The notes below the pieces were generated by a model. It searched no databases. It had not been told where the DNA came from and was given only the letters and a program-made list of their open reading frames with translations. 64,000 nt of DNA from NCBI GenBank assembly GCA_000231825.2, contig JH720317.1:99143-163142 (forward strand). Reading direction: 5' to 3'. Numbering within the stretch: position 1 is the first letter of the stretch; every line of letters begins with the position of its first letter. Positions 1 through 12,752 of this stretch are shown here, piece by piece. This DNA is from Tetrahymena elliotti 4EA (lineage: Eukaryota > Ciliophora > Oligohymenophorea > Hymenostomatida > Tetrahymenidae). A program made the translations under genes and the position numbers.

Positions 1-120
1 ACAATTTCCACTTAATTCATTTTAGTAAGTACCTGGAGAACAGCTACATTTAATACAATAAGGAAGAAAATAAATTATATATCCAAATATCTTTAAAAAA
101 ATCAGCAATTTTTAGTACAT
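1..120 (-). CDS. Cys-rich repeat protein, N-terminal fragment
   Basis: This is the first 40 codons of a minus-strand gene that continues past the left edge. The start is the ATG at 118-120. The first 23 or so residues form a hydrophobic signal peptide (begins MYQKLLIFLKIFGYIIYFLP). It is followed by the first Cys motif, CSCSPGTYQNELSGNC. The same layout and much of the same sequence occurs at the start of the large Cys-rich gene at 12752 (MNQKFILSIKIFGWIFCFLP, then CSPGTYENVLSGNC), so the two genes are paralogs. Membership in the ciliate Cys-rich (growth-factor-receptor-like) repeat family is inferred from that neighbour. The body of the gene is not visible here. Confidence 0.7.
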
Positions 121-2012
121 TTTTATCTATCCTTTCTTCATAAAAATTTAATTTAATTAAAAATAATCCAAGAACTAATTAGATGAATTTTAAAATCACC
201 TATTAGTTTTTCCAAATTATATTTGTCTATTTTATCAAATAGACTAAATTAGAAAGATACTATTGTGAAAAGCCAAAACAAAAGTTTTCTGATCCGCTAC
301 TCTAGTACCTTTTTTCTCATTTAAATAATTAAAAAATACCTAAGCTACTAAAATACATATCTTTTATCAACAATCGAAATTATATTGGATTTTAATGATA
401 AAAGTTTATAAAACAATTTTAAAAATCTAAATTTCTCAATATCTAAAATTTTTGTTTCTAATTGAGTTCAATGAGATACTAATTTCTTTTTTGAAATTGA
501 ATAACAAAGTTTATCAAGCATTCTTGTATGTTTGAAAAAAATTATCAGAATTTCTATTAGTAAGTATCTTTTTTGTTTAATACTTTATTTAGTAAAAGAT
601 ATTTTTAGGAAGATAATCTGATGAAATTGTTTATTGATTAAATATAAAATGTAAGATGATCAGAGTTTTTCTTCCTTGAATTCTTCTATAAAAGATTAAA
701 AGGAGTAAAAGAAATCACCAAATACAATAAGATTAATATGATAAAAGATTAATCAAATATTAATAAATAGTAGCATAAATCAATAGAAAAATTTTTTAAA
801 GTAAAAAATCTTTGGGAAAAAAGAAATTTATTTTTTTTCTTATTTAATAAAAAGATATTTAAAACAGCAAGTTTGATGGGGATATTAGATAGCTATAATA
901 AATAAATGATATTTCAGGTTTTTCTGATAAATAATTAAACAAAATTATTATAGCTTAATAAATGAAGAATAAATAGATAAGTTTTTAAAGGTTTATAATC
1001 ATAATAAAATTAGTATTCTTAACAGTATTTGCTTTAAGAAAAATTTTCAAAATAAAATATAATTAAAAACCAAATTTATATCAGAGATAAAAGATATGAT
1101 TTAAATCATTGCTATTTTCAATATTTTTGTCCTCAAATTTTTTCTTTTGAAGAATTTAAAAAGTAATAGAAGAAAAACCTAATTATAAAAGGATATGTTT
1201 GATTAAAGACTAATTATAAAACAAAACTCATAAAAAGGGTTTGAAAATATTCTTATGCAAAAAGAAAACTCTTTGTCTTTTAACAATAAAAATTAGTCAA
1301 AGCAATTTTTAAAATTGCCATAATTTTTTTTACTTATTTTTTTAATTTCGTAAAGAGATATTTCAAAAAAGAAATTTATGAGCTTAGTTATCATAAAATT
1401 ATATGTATTATGTTTTAAGAATAATAGGTTGGTAATGAAATGGTAGATGATTAACTATGTATGATCTACTAAAAATCCTTATAAAAGTTAAAATTCAAAA
1501 GAGAAAATAATCCAAATTCTATTTTTGTTTCTAAAAAATCAATAGAATATAAATAATTATTTGATTTGAACAATAATTAGATTTCTAAAGTTTCGTTCTT
1601 AAATTTAAATAATAAAAGAATTAAAAAAAGGTAGTAGGGAGAAGAAAGTAAAGGATAAATATATTTAAAATTTTATTCACACAGGTAACAGATATTTTTT
1701 AAAAAATTTCAAAGACAAAATATTTATCTTGCTAATGCTAATTGGAAATTCAAGAATTACATTTTTCACTTAATTTATTATTTAATTTATTACGTTAATT
1801 TTTTTTACATAGAAAAATCTATTAGTAATTCTATTGGTAAAAAGAGATAATCTTTTTATTTGTATTATGTACTTAAATTACATCATTTAAAGCCACTTAA
1901 AGTAATTAACTTGTTTTGGACTTAACTTATAATAGGTAAATATTTTTAGTCCAATTTTGAAACAAGTTAATTAAAATTAAAAATTTATTTATCATTAAGA
2001 AAAAATAAAAAG
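121..2012. other. AT-rich intergenic region with decayed reading frames
   Basis: No gene could be closed here. Between about 880 and 1210 several overlapping frames have protein-like character. One contains IYIRDKRYDLNHCYFQYF near 1073-1126 and another contains SLINEEQIDKFLKVYNHN near 953-1006. They lie in different frames without convincing splice sites and may be remnants of a dead gene. An inverted repeat at 1903-1973 is listed separately. Confidence 0.5.
1903..1973. repeat. Inverted repeat, 14-bp perfect arms
   Basis: The arm TAATTAACTTGTTT at 1903-1916 is repeated as its reverse complement at 1960-1973. A second short match (GGACT / AGTCC) lies just inside. The spacer is about 43 bp. 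It lies about 40 bp from the 3' end of the first tRNA-Asp gene. No known function is recognised. Confidence 0.6.
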
Positions 2013-2084
2013 CTCCGAGACCGGGAATTGAACCCGGGTCTCCTGCGTGACAGGCAGGAATACTAACCACTATACTATCTCGGA
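2013..2084 (-). tRNA. tRNA-Asp (GTC), copy 1
   Basis: A 72-nt cloverleaf on the minus strand. The acceptor stem pairs TCCGAGA with TCTCGGA and the discriminator base is G. The A-box region is TAGTATAGTGGTTAGTA, the anticodon loop is CTGTCAC (anticodon GTC) and the T arm contains GGTTCAATTCC. A T-rich run follows the 3' end and would serve as the RNA polymerase III terminator. It is identical to the copies at 4673 and 13829. This copy and the next are inside a segmental duplication, as their flanks also match. Confidence 0.97.
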
Positions 2085-2296
2085 TTTCATATAATTTATA
2101 ATTTATTAAAATATATTCTATTAAACCCTACATTTATTTTTATCTAAATACAGTTTTTTTGTAGTACTTTTTATCATAAAAACTCTTTTAAATTATTAAA
2201 TAATTTATTTATCTTTTAATTATGTAGCTCTACATAGAAAAATTAACAAATATACAATAACAATAATTTTTTGATTTTGTTAATATATTCCAAATT

Positions 2297-4130
2297 TCAT
2301 TTACTTTTAGAGATTTTTTATTTATCTGGCAAAAGTTATTTAAACTATCTTTTGATTAATTAAATAACATATGCCAAGTGACTAATGAAAAGTAATGATA
2401 AAAAAAAGATAGAAATAGCTGCTAGAGATTCACGTATTTCTTTAGAGAATATGTTACTATATCATCATAGATTAGCCCATTTATACAAAGTATTGAAATT
2501 AAGAAACAAAAATTGCAAAAGATAAAGACACTATTTTGCTTCATTTCAGGGTAACGTTTGTTCATCAATAATAGTAAAGTTTGAAGACTAAACAAACCTT
2601 AAATTAATATTATTTATGTAATTTTATCATCTTGATTGAACACAAGGATACTTACTAATAAAATTTTCCTTAAAAGTAAAAAACCATTTAAAAAATGGTA
2701 TCTAAGAGCAAATTATTTTCTAGAAAATTCTTAAAATTTACTATTACTTAATTTTTAATATCTAGTAGAAGAATTTCTCATAAATGTTATGAAAAATCTT
2801 GTAAATTTTGCTACTCTTATTTAATTTACTTAAATTTATAAGATATGATTGAAAAAAAATAAAAAAAGCAATAACCCATTTAATTGAAGGTTGTATTAGG
2901 TTGCTATAGAAGTTAGAATCAAATTTTTCTCTTCCAAATGCTGAAGGTATATCTGCCTCATCACTCATTAAACTGGCTAAGAACTCAAAATTACTAAAGT
3001 CGAATAATTTCAAGAAAATGTAGAGCGAAATAGGATAATTCACATTAATGTATGTTAGTAAATTAATTGTTTAGAGAAAATCGAATAAAGAGACAATAAT
3101 TTTAATTGGTGTAAAAAAAAAATAGACCAAAAGTAATAAATCCTATGAAACCAGTAATGATGTTTGATGTAATTTGAATGTTTTCTTGTAGCTTAAGATT
3201 AATTTAGTAGCATTGATCATTTTACAAATCACATTCCTTCTTCTCACATTAATTTAGAGTATTTAACTTATAATCTTATTAGCATGTTTGACATACCTCT
3301 GAACTACTACATTTCTAACAATTTTTAATTTAACATAAAATGCATGATTAGTTTTTATCTAAAAAGTAATTTGGAGAGCATACTTTGCATTGATTTTGAT
3401 TATAATCAACACAAACTTTACAGTTTTATGATAAACAATTACTAACACAATTATTATTTTAATCTAAGATAAATTGAGGTAAACATTATTAACAACTGTT
3501 TTAACTTCCTGGAGTGCATATTTTGCAATTTTATTCCTTGCATTTCAAAATACATAATGATAAATTATCATCTAATTTGTAATTTTCTTTACACATTTTA
3601 CACCTTTGATCATTATATAATGAACATTCTTAGCAATCCTATACCTAACAAGTACATGTTGATTTTCTGCTATCTAATAAATAGTCTGACTCAAAATTTT
3701 AACGGATGTAAGGATTATTGGGTTAGCATTATTTGCAATTTTTTACTTAAAAAATAAGCACACATTATGAATTATCATCAACTAGATAATTAATATCACA
3801 TTTAAAACATTTTTAAGAATCTTTAGAGATACAAGTTAGCAGTTTGTAATTTAACAGTTATTAATATAATTATTGTAAGGATCTAGACTTTAATGAGATA
3901 ATCATTGCTAGAATTTAGCACTTTAACTCACATTACAGGTTTGAATCGAGTTGATAGTTAACAACACAATCTGCACATTTCATAGAATCAGTAGAAATAG
4001 AGGACTAACAATTTTCAACTTTGCAATTATTATAACATATGCTATTTAAGTCTAATATTTTAGTTAGGTAAACATTACTAGCAATAATTTTGAATACTTG
4101 GTTTACACAAGTAGCAATTTTAGATTTTAT
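2297..4130 (-). pseudogene. Truncated, frameshifted copy of the large Cys-rich membrane protein gene
   Basis: This is the 3' half of a duplicate of the gene at 4980-12752. It keeps several CxxC repeats and part of the C-terminal membrane domain (for example VNYPISLYIFLKLFDFSNFE near 2985-3043). The reading frame is broken in several ways. An extra A lies in the poly-A run at 3113-3122 (ten A against nine in the intact copy). About 200 bp are missing near 2755, a T is missing near 2453, and about 1.08 kb of repeats is missing near 3900. After the 200-bp deletion the frame runs into TGA at 2627-2629. The signal peptide exon is absent. The original stop would have been the TGA at 2297-2299. A short product from an internal start cannot be excluded. 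Confidence 0.85.
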
Positions 4131-4672
4131 TATTAATATAAGTGGTTGGTAATTCAATATGAAAATTTACTGTATTTAATTTTTATCTAATTACCATAAT
4201 TAAATATTGATCTAAAATCCAAACATTTAATTAAATAAAGTAAATTAATTAATAATATATTTATTTTATATTGAACATTTTGTTTTAAAAAAAATAGTTT
4301 GTAGTTAAAATAATTTATCTTGAAGAATGAATTAATTTTAAAGGGTAAAAATGCTAAAATTAAATTTAAAAGAGTAATTTCAAAAAAGTTACAAATAAAA
4401 TGGTAAGTAAGATGAAAAATCAATTAGTGTTAAATCAACTATATTGCAATTATTTTTAAAAATAATTATTATCTCATGAATTTAAAAAAAGAAGCTAAAT
4501 ATTTACAATCAAATTCTTTAATTTGTTTTTTGTGAAATAATTTTTTTATTTATTCAATCAAATAATTAAATGAGTAAAAAGAATATTCAATATTGATATT
4601 ATCACTTTATTATAAAATAACTTTTATGAAAAATTTAATATTTTAATTTTTGCAAAATTTAAAAATAAAAAG
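4131..4672. other. Remnant of first-intron sequence and AT-rich spacer
   Basis: The part at about 4300-4392 resembles the first intron of the large Cys-rich gene, including the same donor region CAAAAAAGTTAC (plus strand) at 4381-4392. The matching first exon is not present. The rest is AT-rich with nothing recognised. Confidence 0.5.
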
Positions 4673-7600
4673 CTCCGAGACCGGGAATTGAACCCGGGTC
4701 TCCTGCGTGACAGGCAGGAATACTAACCACTATACTATCTCGGATTTTATATAATTTACAATTTATTAAAATATATTCTATTAAATACTACATTTATTTT
4801 TATCTAAAATACAGTTTTTTTTGTACTTTTTATCATAAAAACTCATTTAAATTATTCAATAATTTATTTATCTTTGAATTAAAAAATTAAATTTAAGTTT
4901 TTTATAAAGCCTACATACAATATGTTAATAAACATAGCTACCTACATTAATTTTTGTATTTGTTAATTAATTGTAAATTTCATTTACTATTAGAGATTTT
5001 TTATTTATCTGGCAAAAGTTATTTAAACTATCTTTTGATTAATTAAATAACATATACCAAGTAACTAATAAAAAGTAATGATAAAAAAAAGATAGGAATA
5101 GCTGCTAGAGATTCACGTATTTCTTTAGAGAATATGTTTACTATATCATCATAGATTAGCCCATTTATACAAAGTATTGAAATTAAGAAACAAAAATTGC
5201 AAAAGATAAAAACACTATTTTGCTTCATTTCAGGGTAAGGTTTGTTCACCAATAATAATAAAGTTTGAAGACTAAACAAACCTTAAATTAATATTATTTA
5301 TGTAATTTTATCATCTTATTTGAACACAAGGATACTTACTAATAAAATTTTCCTTAAAAGTAAAAAACCATTTAAAAAATGGTATCTAAGAGCAAATTAT
5401 TTTCTAGAAAATTCTTAAAATTTACTACTTAATTTTTAAATTAATGTAAATTAATTGCTATTTTTTGTGGTTTATTAAACGATTTCTAGACCTAAAACAA
5501 CAAAAACTATTTATGAAGCAAGTATCAATAAGCTTATTATCAAATATATATATCCAATAGATCCTGAGCTCTATCCATAGATTTGAAGTTGGACGCTTAA
5601 GTTTATTTTATAAAATGTTAAAAAAACAATAGCTGTAAATATCTAGTAGAAGAATTTCTCATAAATGTAATGAAAAATCTTGGAAATTTTGCTACTCTTA
5701 TTTAATTTACTTAAATTTATAGGATATGATAGAAAATAAATAAAAAAAGCAATAGCCCATATAATTGAAGGTTGTATTAGATTGCTATAGAAGTTAGAAT
5801 CAAATTTTTCTCTTCCAAATGTTGAAGGTACATCTGCATCATCACTCTTTAAACTGGGTAAGAACTCAAAATTACTAAAGTCGAATAATTTCAAGAAAAT
5901 GTAGAGCGAAATAGGATAATTCACATTAATGTATGTTAGTAAATTAATTGTTTAGAGAAAATCGAATAAAGAAATAATAATTTGAATTGGTGTAAAAAAA
6001 AATAGACCAAAAGTAATAAATCCTATGAAACCACGAATGATGTTTGATGTAATTTGAATGTTTTCTTGTAGCTTAAGATTAATTTAGTAGCATTGATCAT
6101 TTTACAAATCACATTCTTTCTTCTCACATTAATTTAGAGTATTTAACTTATAATCTTATTAGCATGTTTGACATACCTCTGAACTACTACATTTCTAACA
6201 ATTTTTAATTTAACATAAAATGCATGATTAGTTTTTATCTAAAAAGTAATTTGGAGAGCATACTTTGCATTGATTTTGATTATAATCAACACAAACTTTA
6301 CAGTTTTATGATAAACAATTACTAACACAATTATTATTTTAATCTAAGATAAATTGAGGTAAACATTATTAACAACTGTTTTAACTTCCTGGAGTGCATA
6401 TTTTGCAATTTTATTCCTTGCATTACAAAATACATTATAAGTTATCATCTAATTTGTAATTTTCCTTACACATTTTACACCTTTTCCCATCATTTAATGA
6501 ACATTTTTAGCAATCCTACACCTAACAAGTACAAGTTGAACTACTGCTATCTAATAAATAGTTTGATTCACATTTTAAACACATGTAAGGATTATTGGGT
6601 TAGCATTATTTACAATTTTTTACTTAACAGGTAAGCACGCATTATGAATTATTATCAACTTCATAATTAGCATTACATTTAAAACATTTTTAAGAATCTG
6701 TAGAGATGCAAGTTAAACAGTTTGCAACTAAACAGTTATTAATACAGTTACTTTAGGGATCTAGACTATAATGAGGTAAGCATTGCTCACACTTATTTTA
6801 ATTTCCTGGACTACATATCAAGCAATTTTATGCTTAACAATCAAAAACACACTGATTATTATCATCTAATATATATTTATTTTCACACATTTAGCATTAA
6901 TATCCATTATTCTCTTTACATTTTACACAATCCTACACTTAACATAGACAACTCGAATTACTACGATCTAATAAGTAATTTTCTTCACAATTTTAGCAAA
7001 TATTTGGGTTATTTTTTAAGCATTGTCTACAGTTTTCTATTAAACAACTGAGCTCACATTATTAATTCTAATCAATTTCGTAATTTTTATTACATATGTA
7101 GCATTATTTTGGGTTTGAAGAAATACAAGTTTAGCAATTTGATACCCAACAATCATTAAAACATTTATTTTATTAATCAAGAATGTATTGAGGTAAACAT
7201 TGTTAACATTCATTTTAATTACCTTGAATACAAGTTTAGCAATTTTAAACTTAGCAATCAAAAATGCATTTATTATTACTATCTAATTTGTATTCGCTGA
7301 TGCATGTTTAACACTATGACCCATTATTTTCAGAACAATTTTAACAATTTTACACTTAGCATAGACAATTTGAATTGTTGCTATCTAGTTAATAATTTAA
7401 TTTACAAACTTGACAAGTATAAGGATTATTTAATACACATTATTTGCAATTTATTACTTGGCATACAAGAATACACTATAAATTCAAATCTAATTCATAA
7501 TTTTTATCACATTCAAAGCACTGTTTTGAGTTTGTTGATAGACAAGTTTAGCAGTTATCCACCTAACAGATATTAACACAATTATTTTAATTATCTAGAC

Positions 7601-8083
7601 TATAATTAGGTAAGCAACTTTGACAAAAATTCTAATTAGCAGGTGCACATATTTGACAATTTGGTACCAAGCAATCAAATTCACATTAATTCTAATAATT
7701 TAGTTTATATTTGCTTTTACAGATTTTACATTATTAACCATCAGTAGGATTACATATTAAGCAATTTTCTGCTTTGCAAAGGCATTTAGAATTATTACTA
7801 TCTGGGGTATAATTTTTCATACAATTCTAACAAACAAAAGCATTATTTTATTAGCATTCTTAACAATTCTGAATTTAGCACTTTAACTCACATTACTGGT
7901 TTGAATCGAGTTGATAGTTAACAACACAATCTGCACATTTCATAGAATCAGTAGAAATACAGGTCTAACAATTTGCAACTTTGCAATTGTTATAACATAT
8001 GTTATTTAAGTCTAAGTTATAGTTAGATAAACATTACTAGCATTAATTTTAAATACCAAATTTACATAAATAGCAATTTTAGA
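4655..8083. repeat. Segmental duplication, copy 2
   Basis: This is the longer partner of the block at 1995-4130. It contains tRNA-Asp copy 2 and the intact 3' half of the Cys-rich gene. The two alignable parts differ at few positions, which suggests a recent event or gene conversion. Confidence 0.85.
4673..4744 (-). tRNA. tRNA-Asp (GTC), copy 2
   Basis: Identical in all 72 positions to the copy at 2013-2084, with the same T-rich terminator run. It sits about 240 bp downstream of the stop codon of the large Cys-rich gene. Copy 1 stands in the same place behind the pseudogene. Confidence 0.97.
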
Positions 8084-11000
8084 CTTAACAATCAAACACA
8101 CATTAGCTGTTAGAAGTTAATTTATATTAAGGTTAACAAGTTTAGCATTTCATCTACTGCCCTATTTAACATGATTAACAGCTTTAGACTTTGCAATCAA
8201 ACTAACAGATACTATTTGAGTCCAGCTTATACATAGATAAGCATGTTTAACATTTTTATTAATTTCCCGGTTAACAAGTTTGACAATTACTCACTTAACA
8301 ATCAAATATACACTAAAATGTATTAGGATCTAACTTATATGGGCTCGCACAGGTTTAACATTAATTTTAATTATTATTTACACAAGCTAAACAATTTTAT
8401 ACAAAACAATCAAAAGCACAACTACCTTATTAATCAAGTTTAAATGAAGGTAGGCAAGACTAACATTTTGACTATTATCCTGTTTGACAGAATTAGCAAT
8501 TTAATACTTAACAGTCAAACATGCATTATTTGGTTTTCTAATCAATCTTATACATACTTTCACAAGTACTGCATTAATTTTAATCATTTGTAGCACATAT
8601 TTAGCAATTTTTAACTTAACAATCAAAAATACAGTTATTATTTGAATCAAGTTTATATTGCTATTAGCAAACTTTACACTTTTGTTCATCATTTGTAAGG
8701 CAAGTTAAGCAATTAGCAGATAAACAATTTTTTATACATTTTTAAGTATTTGAATCAAGTTTATAAGCTGCATCACAAACACTGCATTTTAATTAGTTAT
8801 TTACTATGCATGTTTTACAATTTTCAACTTAACAATCAAAAACACATCTTTAAGAGCTACTATCAAATTTATAATTTGTAATACACTTATCACATTTGAA
8901 TTAGTTATTTGCTTCACAAATTTCACAATCTTGTACTTTACAATCAAATACACATTAATAATTCAAATCAAGATTATACATAGTTCTACAATTTAAACAA
9001 TTTGTAATTTCTTAGCTACTACAAACCTCACAGTTTTATACACCACAACAGGTTTTTTAAATAGTTAATTCATATCCATTCTAGCATACTTAGCATTTAG
9101 TTGGATCTATTGGATCATATGTGATACACATTTATATAAAATAATGACACAAACTACTTATGGGATCAGCTTTATAATTTTCTTTACACTATGTGCAATC
9201 ACCTAAATAAAACGAAAAAAAATAAATTTTTAAAAATTTAGAATAAATGTTTTACCAGTTGAAATATCAGTTTTGAGGCAATTAGAATCTGAAGTTAAAA
9301 TACATTTCTTTGGGTTTTATGTGTCCAAAAACATATTAGAAGAATTGCATTATGTACACTAAGTAGCAGAGCATCTTGCACAATTATATTCACAGCATAA
9401 ATCACTACTTGGATCATATGTTTAACTATCTAAACAATCTCGATAACATATACCATTATCTTTCTTATAGCTAGCAGGACAATCTAGTAAACAGGAATTC
9501 TTATAAAAGAAATAGTTTGTAGAACAAGCAGATAAGCAGTAGGTTGAACTATTTATGCAATCAAAACAGCTAGCATCACATTTTAAACATACATTTCTAG
9601 AGTAATTTGTTGTTGAGACCAATGAGCTATAATAACCAGTAGGACAATTTTTAACACACTAAAAGTTGAAAAGATTCATAGTAGAATCAGAACAAAGAAG
9701 ACATTAGGTTGCTGCTTTATAGCACTAAGTACATGATGAATCACAATTCTAGCAAAGACCTTAGATCTCATCAAAATATTAATTCAAGCTGCAAATAGGA
9801 TTCAAAAAAATAAATACTTTATTATTTAAAAGATAAAAGTAACTTCCATTATATGGAGTTTAGCAGGTATTTTCATCAGTACATTCTAGACAAAACTATC
9901 CACAATCTACGCAGGTGTCAATCTTAAGGAAAGTTCCTTATGGACATTTCTTGATGGGTTTGAAATTATGTAAAAAGTAACCATCAGCAGGTTTTATGCA
10001 TTTCAAATTTGATAAGCATTCAAGACAATTAGCTTGACATTCACTACAGAAGCCTAAAGATGCATCATAATAAAAACCATTTGTACAGCTTGAGTAAGGA
10101 ATACAGGTACTAGAAAAATACTCTTTAAATTGTACATATCCTCCAAAACATATGCTGCATTGTGGTATATTTGAATAAGAATAGTAATAAGAGCAATAAC
10201 TTATAGGAGTTTCACAAGACATTGAAACTTTATTTTTATAAGTATAATCAGGACAATCGTCAATACAACTTCCAAAAATATTATAAAAATTAGGAGGACA
10301 TTTAGAGCATACTTATTGACTGACTCCATCTACTATTTCAGTTTTTTATTCTAAACAATCTGCAAAATCTTTGCATACATTCATGGTAACAGAATTTATA
10401 TTTACTTTTTAAACAAATTGGTTAGTATAACACTAATCCAAAACAAGATATTACTAAGAGCTCACATCAAAGTATATAAAATATCTAGTTGGGTATTTAA
10501 ATTATTCAGAACAAATTCCTTTGAAGTTATATTAATTAGACTAATAGCAAATCTAACAAAGTTGAGTATTTGGATCTCTTTCCATACATCCATCATAGTT
10601 ATTAATATTACCATATTAATCGAACGATTTTTAAAGCAATTTGGTTAAATCTAGTTATTTACAATCAGAAGTTTTATTATCTTCTCCCCAATCACACAAA
10701 TAAGTAGTAGATTCAATGCTATCACAATTTATCATATTTGGATCACTACACTTTATACAGTCAGTATTTTTTGTTTAATAGTTAAATGGGCAATTTGCTC
10801 CTTTAAATGTAACACCATTAACTTCATATTTATACTGAAAATTTTATGAAGAACAAGAATATCGAGGGCAGTTGTTACATTATCCTGCATCAACATAGTA
10901 ATAATAATAGCTGTTAGTTGTATCCTCACAATTAGATACACATTACTAATATTAACTCCTAATCAATGAAATTTTACAAAATTAACAAATTATATTTTCA

Positions 11001-12752
11001 TCTTATTATTTTAAGCAACCATAACTATCAATTGGTATACATTTAGACAAGGTTGCCAAATTTTAGAAAATTTAAAAGTATTATCCAACAGGACATGTTC
11101 TGTGAAAACATTATCCACTTATTTTCTAAGATATGTCATCAGTACAGCTATTTTTAATGCAAGAAAAAGTTTAGATATTAGCTGTAAATCCTATAGGACA
11201 TGCACTAACGCATTTAAAACTGTTTGATGAAGGATCAAATAGCTTAAATTGTAAAGGTCTACAAAATTCTAAAAAACATCCATAATAAGAATCGTATCCT
11301 TGAAATTGTTTGCAGTATAATTTATTATCCTTTTTCTCAATATAGGAACTTTAGATACAATACAAATTTGGATGACTAAAATAGTTAGTGTACTACAATT
11401 CATCACACTTTAGAACACATTTAGAAGTGCTTGAATTTAAAACATAACCATATTTACATTATTAGCAATAATTTATGCTAGTACATACAAAACAATTAGG
11501 ATCACCACAAACTTAGCACTTTTAATTATCATAATTATAGAATACATTTATGTAGCAACCACATGCAGAGTACTAGAATTAGAAAGTATCTTTACAAATA
11601 GATGGCCATACCTAAAACCAAATTACTGTACCTTTTTCATCTTTATTCTTTTTTCAAATAATTATATTTCATAATTGTAGATGTTAGTATGTAAATTTAA
11701 TCAAATTTTAAAGTATAAAAATTAAATAATAAAAACACTTAGCAAGTATTATAAAAGTGAATAAAAATTGTTCAAAATCTTCTGTGCTAGTATCAAAAAA
11801 ATTAAATTTATTTTGATTTAAAAGAAAGATTAATTGAATAGATTGAAGGTAATTTATAATCTCCTTACAATTAAAATTTAAATTAATAAGAATGTTGAAC
11901 TTCTTAAAAAATTAACTTTTAATCTTTTAATTTAATGATAAAGAATTTAAATAAACTTAATGAATAAAGTTCATCATTCATTTTCTTGAAATTATGTATG
12001 GATTCAAAAAGATTAAATTTAAATTTTTTCTCTTATTTAATAAAATTATGAAATTTTATTTGAAAAGTAATAAGTATTTATACTAAATGATTAAAATTTA
12101 TTTTTTAAATCCAAAAATAAATTCGAGTTAATTTTTTAATTTTGGATTGAAAAATGTGTTTTATTTAAAAAGAATTTTGGATTAAAATAGTTTATCTTGA
12201 AGAAAATAAATTTAATGGTAAGAAATTAAGAAAGTTCAAGTTTTTAATATAAAGTTAATTCAAAAAAGTTACACTAACAACATAGCATGATAGTGAATTA
12301 GCATCTTTAGAAGTACAATCTTCACAAAACTAATTTTAAGGATTTCTGTAATAACCAAAAGCGCATTCAATAGTGCTACAGATATCCTGATTTATGGAAC
12401 TGAATACATATCCTTTTTTGCAAACCAAGCATTTAGATAAAGAAAGACAGATATCGCAATCAAATTGACAAGGTTAACACATAGAATTACTTGCGTCATA
12501 ATATTATCCTTAAGGGCAAAGAGAGCAAATAAATTGATTTTATAGCTATATCTTTTAATATGGAGGTAAACATTCTTAACAATCTTTTTATTAGTAACCT
12601 GTGCATTAGCCACACCCTTTATAGCAACCATCACAATTTCCGCTTAATACATTTTCATAAGTACCTGGAGAGCAATTGTTTTCTACAAAGCGAGGTAGAA
12701 AACAAAATATCCATCCAAAAATTTTTATACTCAGTATGAATTTCTAATTCAT
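4980..12752 (-). CDS. Giant Cys-rich (GFR/furin-like repeat) multi-pass membrane protein
   Basis: Start is ATG at 12750-12752 and stop is TGA at 4980-4982. Proposed exons are 12752-12273, 11611-9256 and 9202-4980, with introns 11612-12272 (661 nt) and 9203-9255 (53 nt). They sum to 7059 nt, giving about 2352 residues. A signal peptide is followed by dozens of repeats of roughly 36-40 residues built on CxxC pairs with Y-K-L-D/N spacers, such as CQTCQQDYKLNTLNQC near 6126-6173. The last 400 residues hold several hydrophobic segments, including IIRGFIGFITFGLFFFTPI and PIFFLSLLFISYLVYVI. The repeats resemble the growth-factor-receptor Cys-rich families expanded in ciliates. The protein is probably at the cell surface or in the secretory pathway, and its ligand is unknown. 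The second exon has no in-frame ATG near its 5' end, which is why I join it to the signal-peptide exon. That long first intron is the least certain part. Confidence 0.8.

Larger units (their letters stand above)
1995..4130. repeat. Segmental duplication, copy 1
   Basis: This block is nearly identical to 4655-8083. Both contain a tRNA-Asp gene, its AT-rich flank and the 3' part of a Cys-rich gene. Relative to the other copy, this one lacks about 200 bp near 2755 and about 1.08 kb between about 3890 and 3912. Beyond 4130 the match to that copy is lost, but 4300-4392 resembles the first intron of the large gene (about 12185-12272). The parent copy was therefore longer and has been trimmed internally. 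Confidence 0.85.

Noticed and set aside
8501..8692. Separate small minus-strand ORF inside the Cys-rich gene
   Set aside because: It is an alternative frame of the repeats; the frame containing regular CxxC pairs is the continuous one.
11612..11640. A 20-nt mini-intron giving a start ATG at 11638-11640
   Set aside because: Far shorter than any other intron here and the resulting protein would lack a signal peptide; joining to the signal-peptide exon fits better.
12392..12634. 80-residue minus-strand ORF
   Set aside because: It is a shifted frame of the signal-peptide exon of the Cys-rich gene, whose correct frame shows CxxC motifs.
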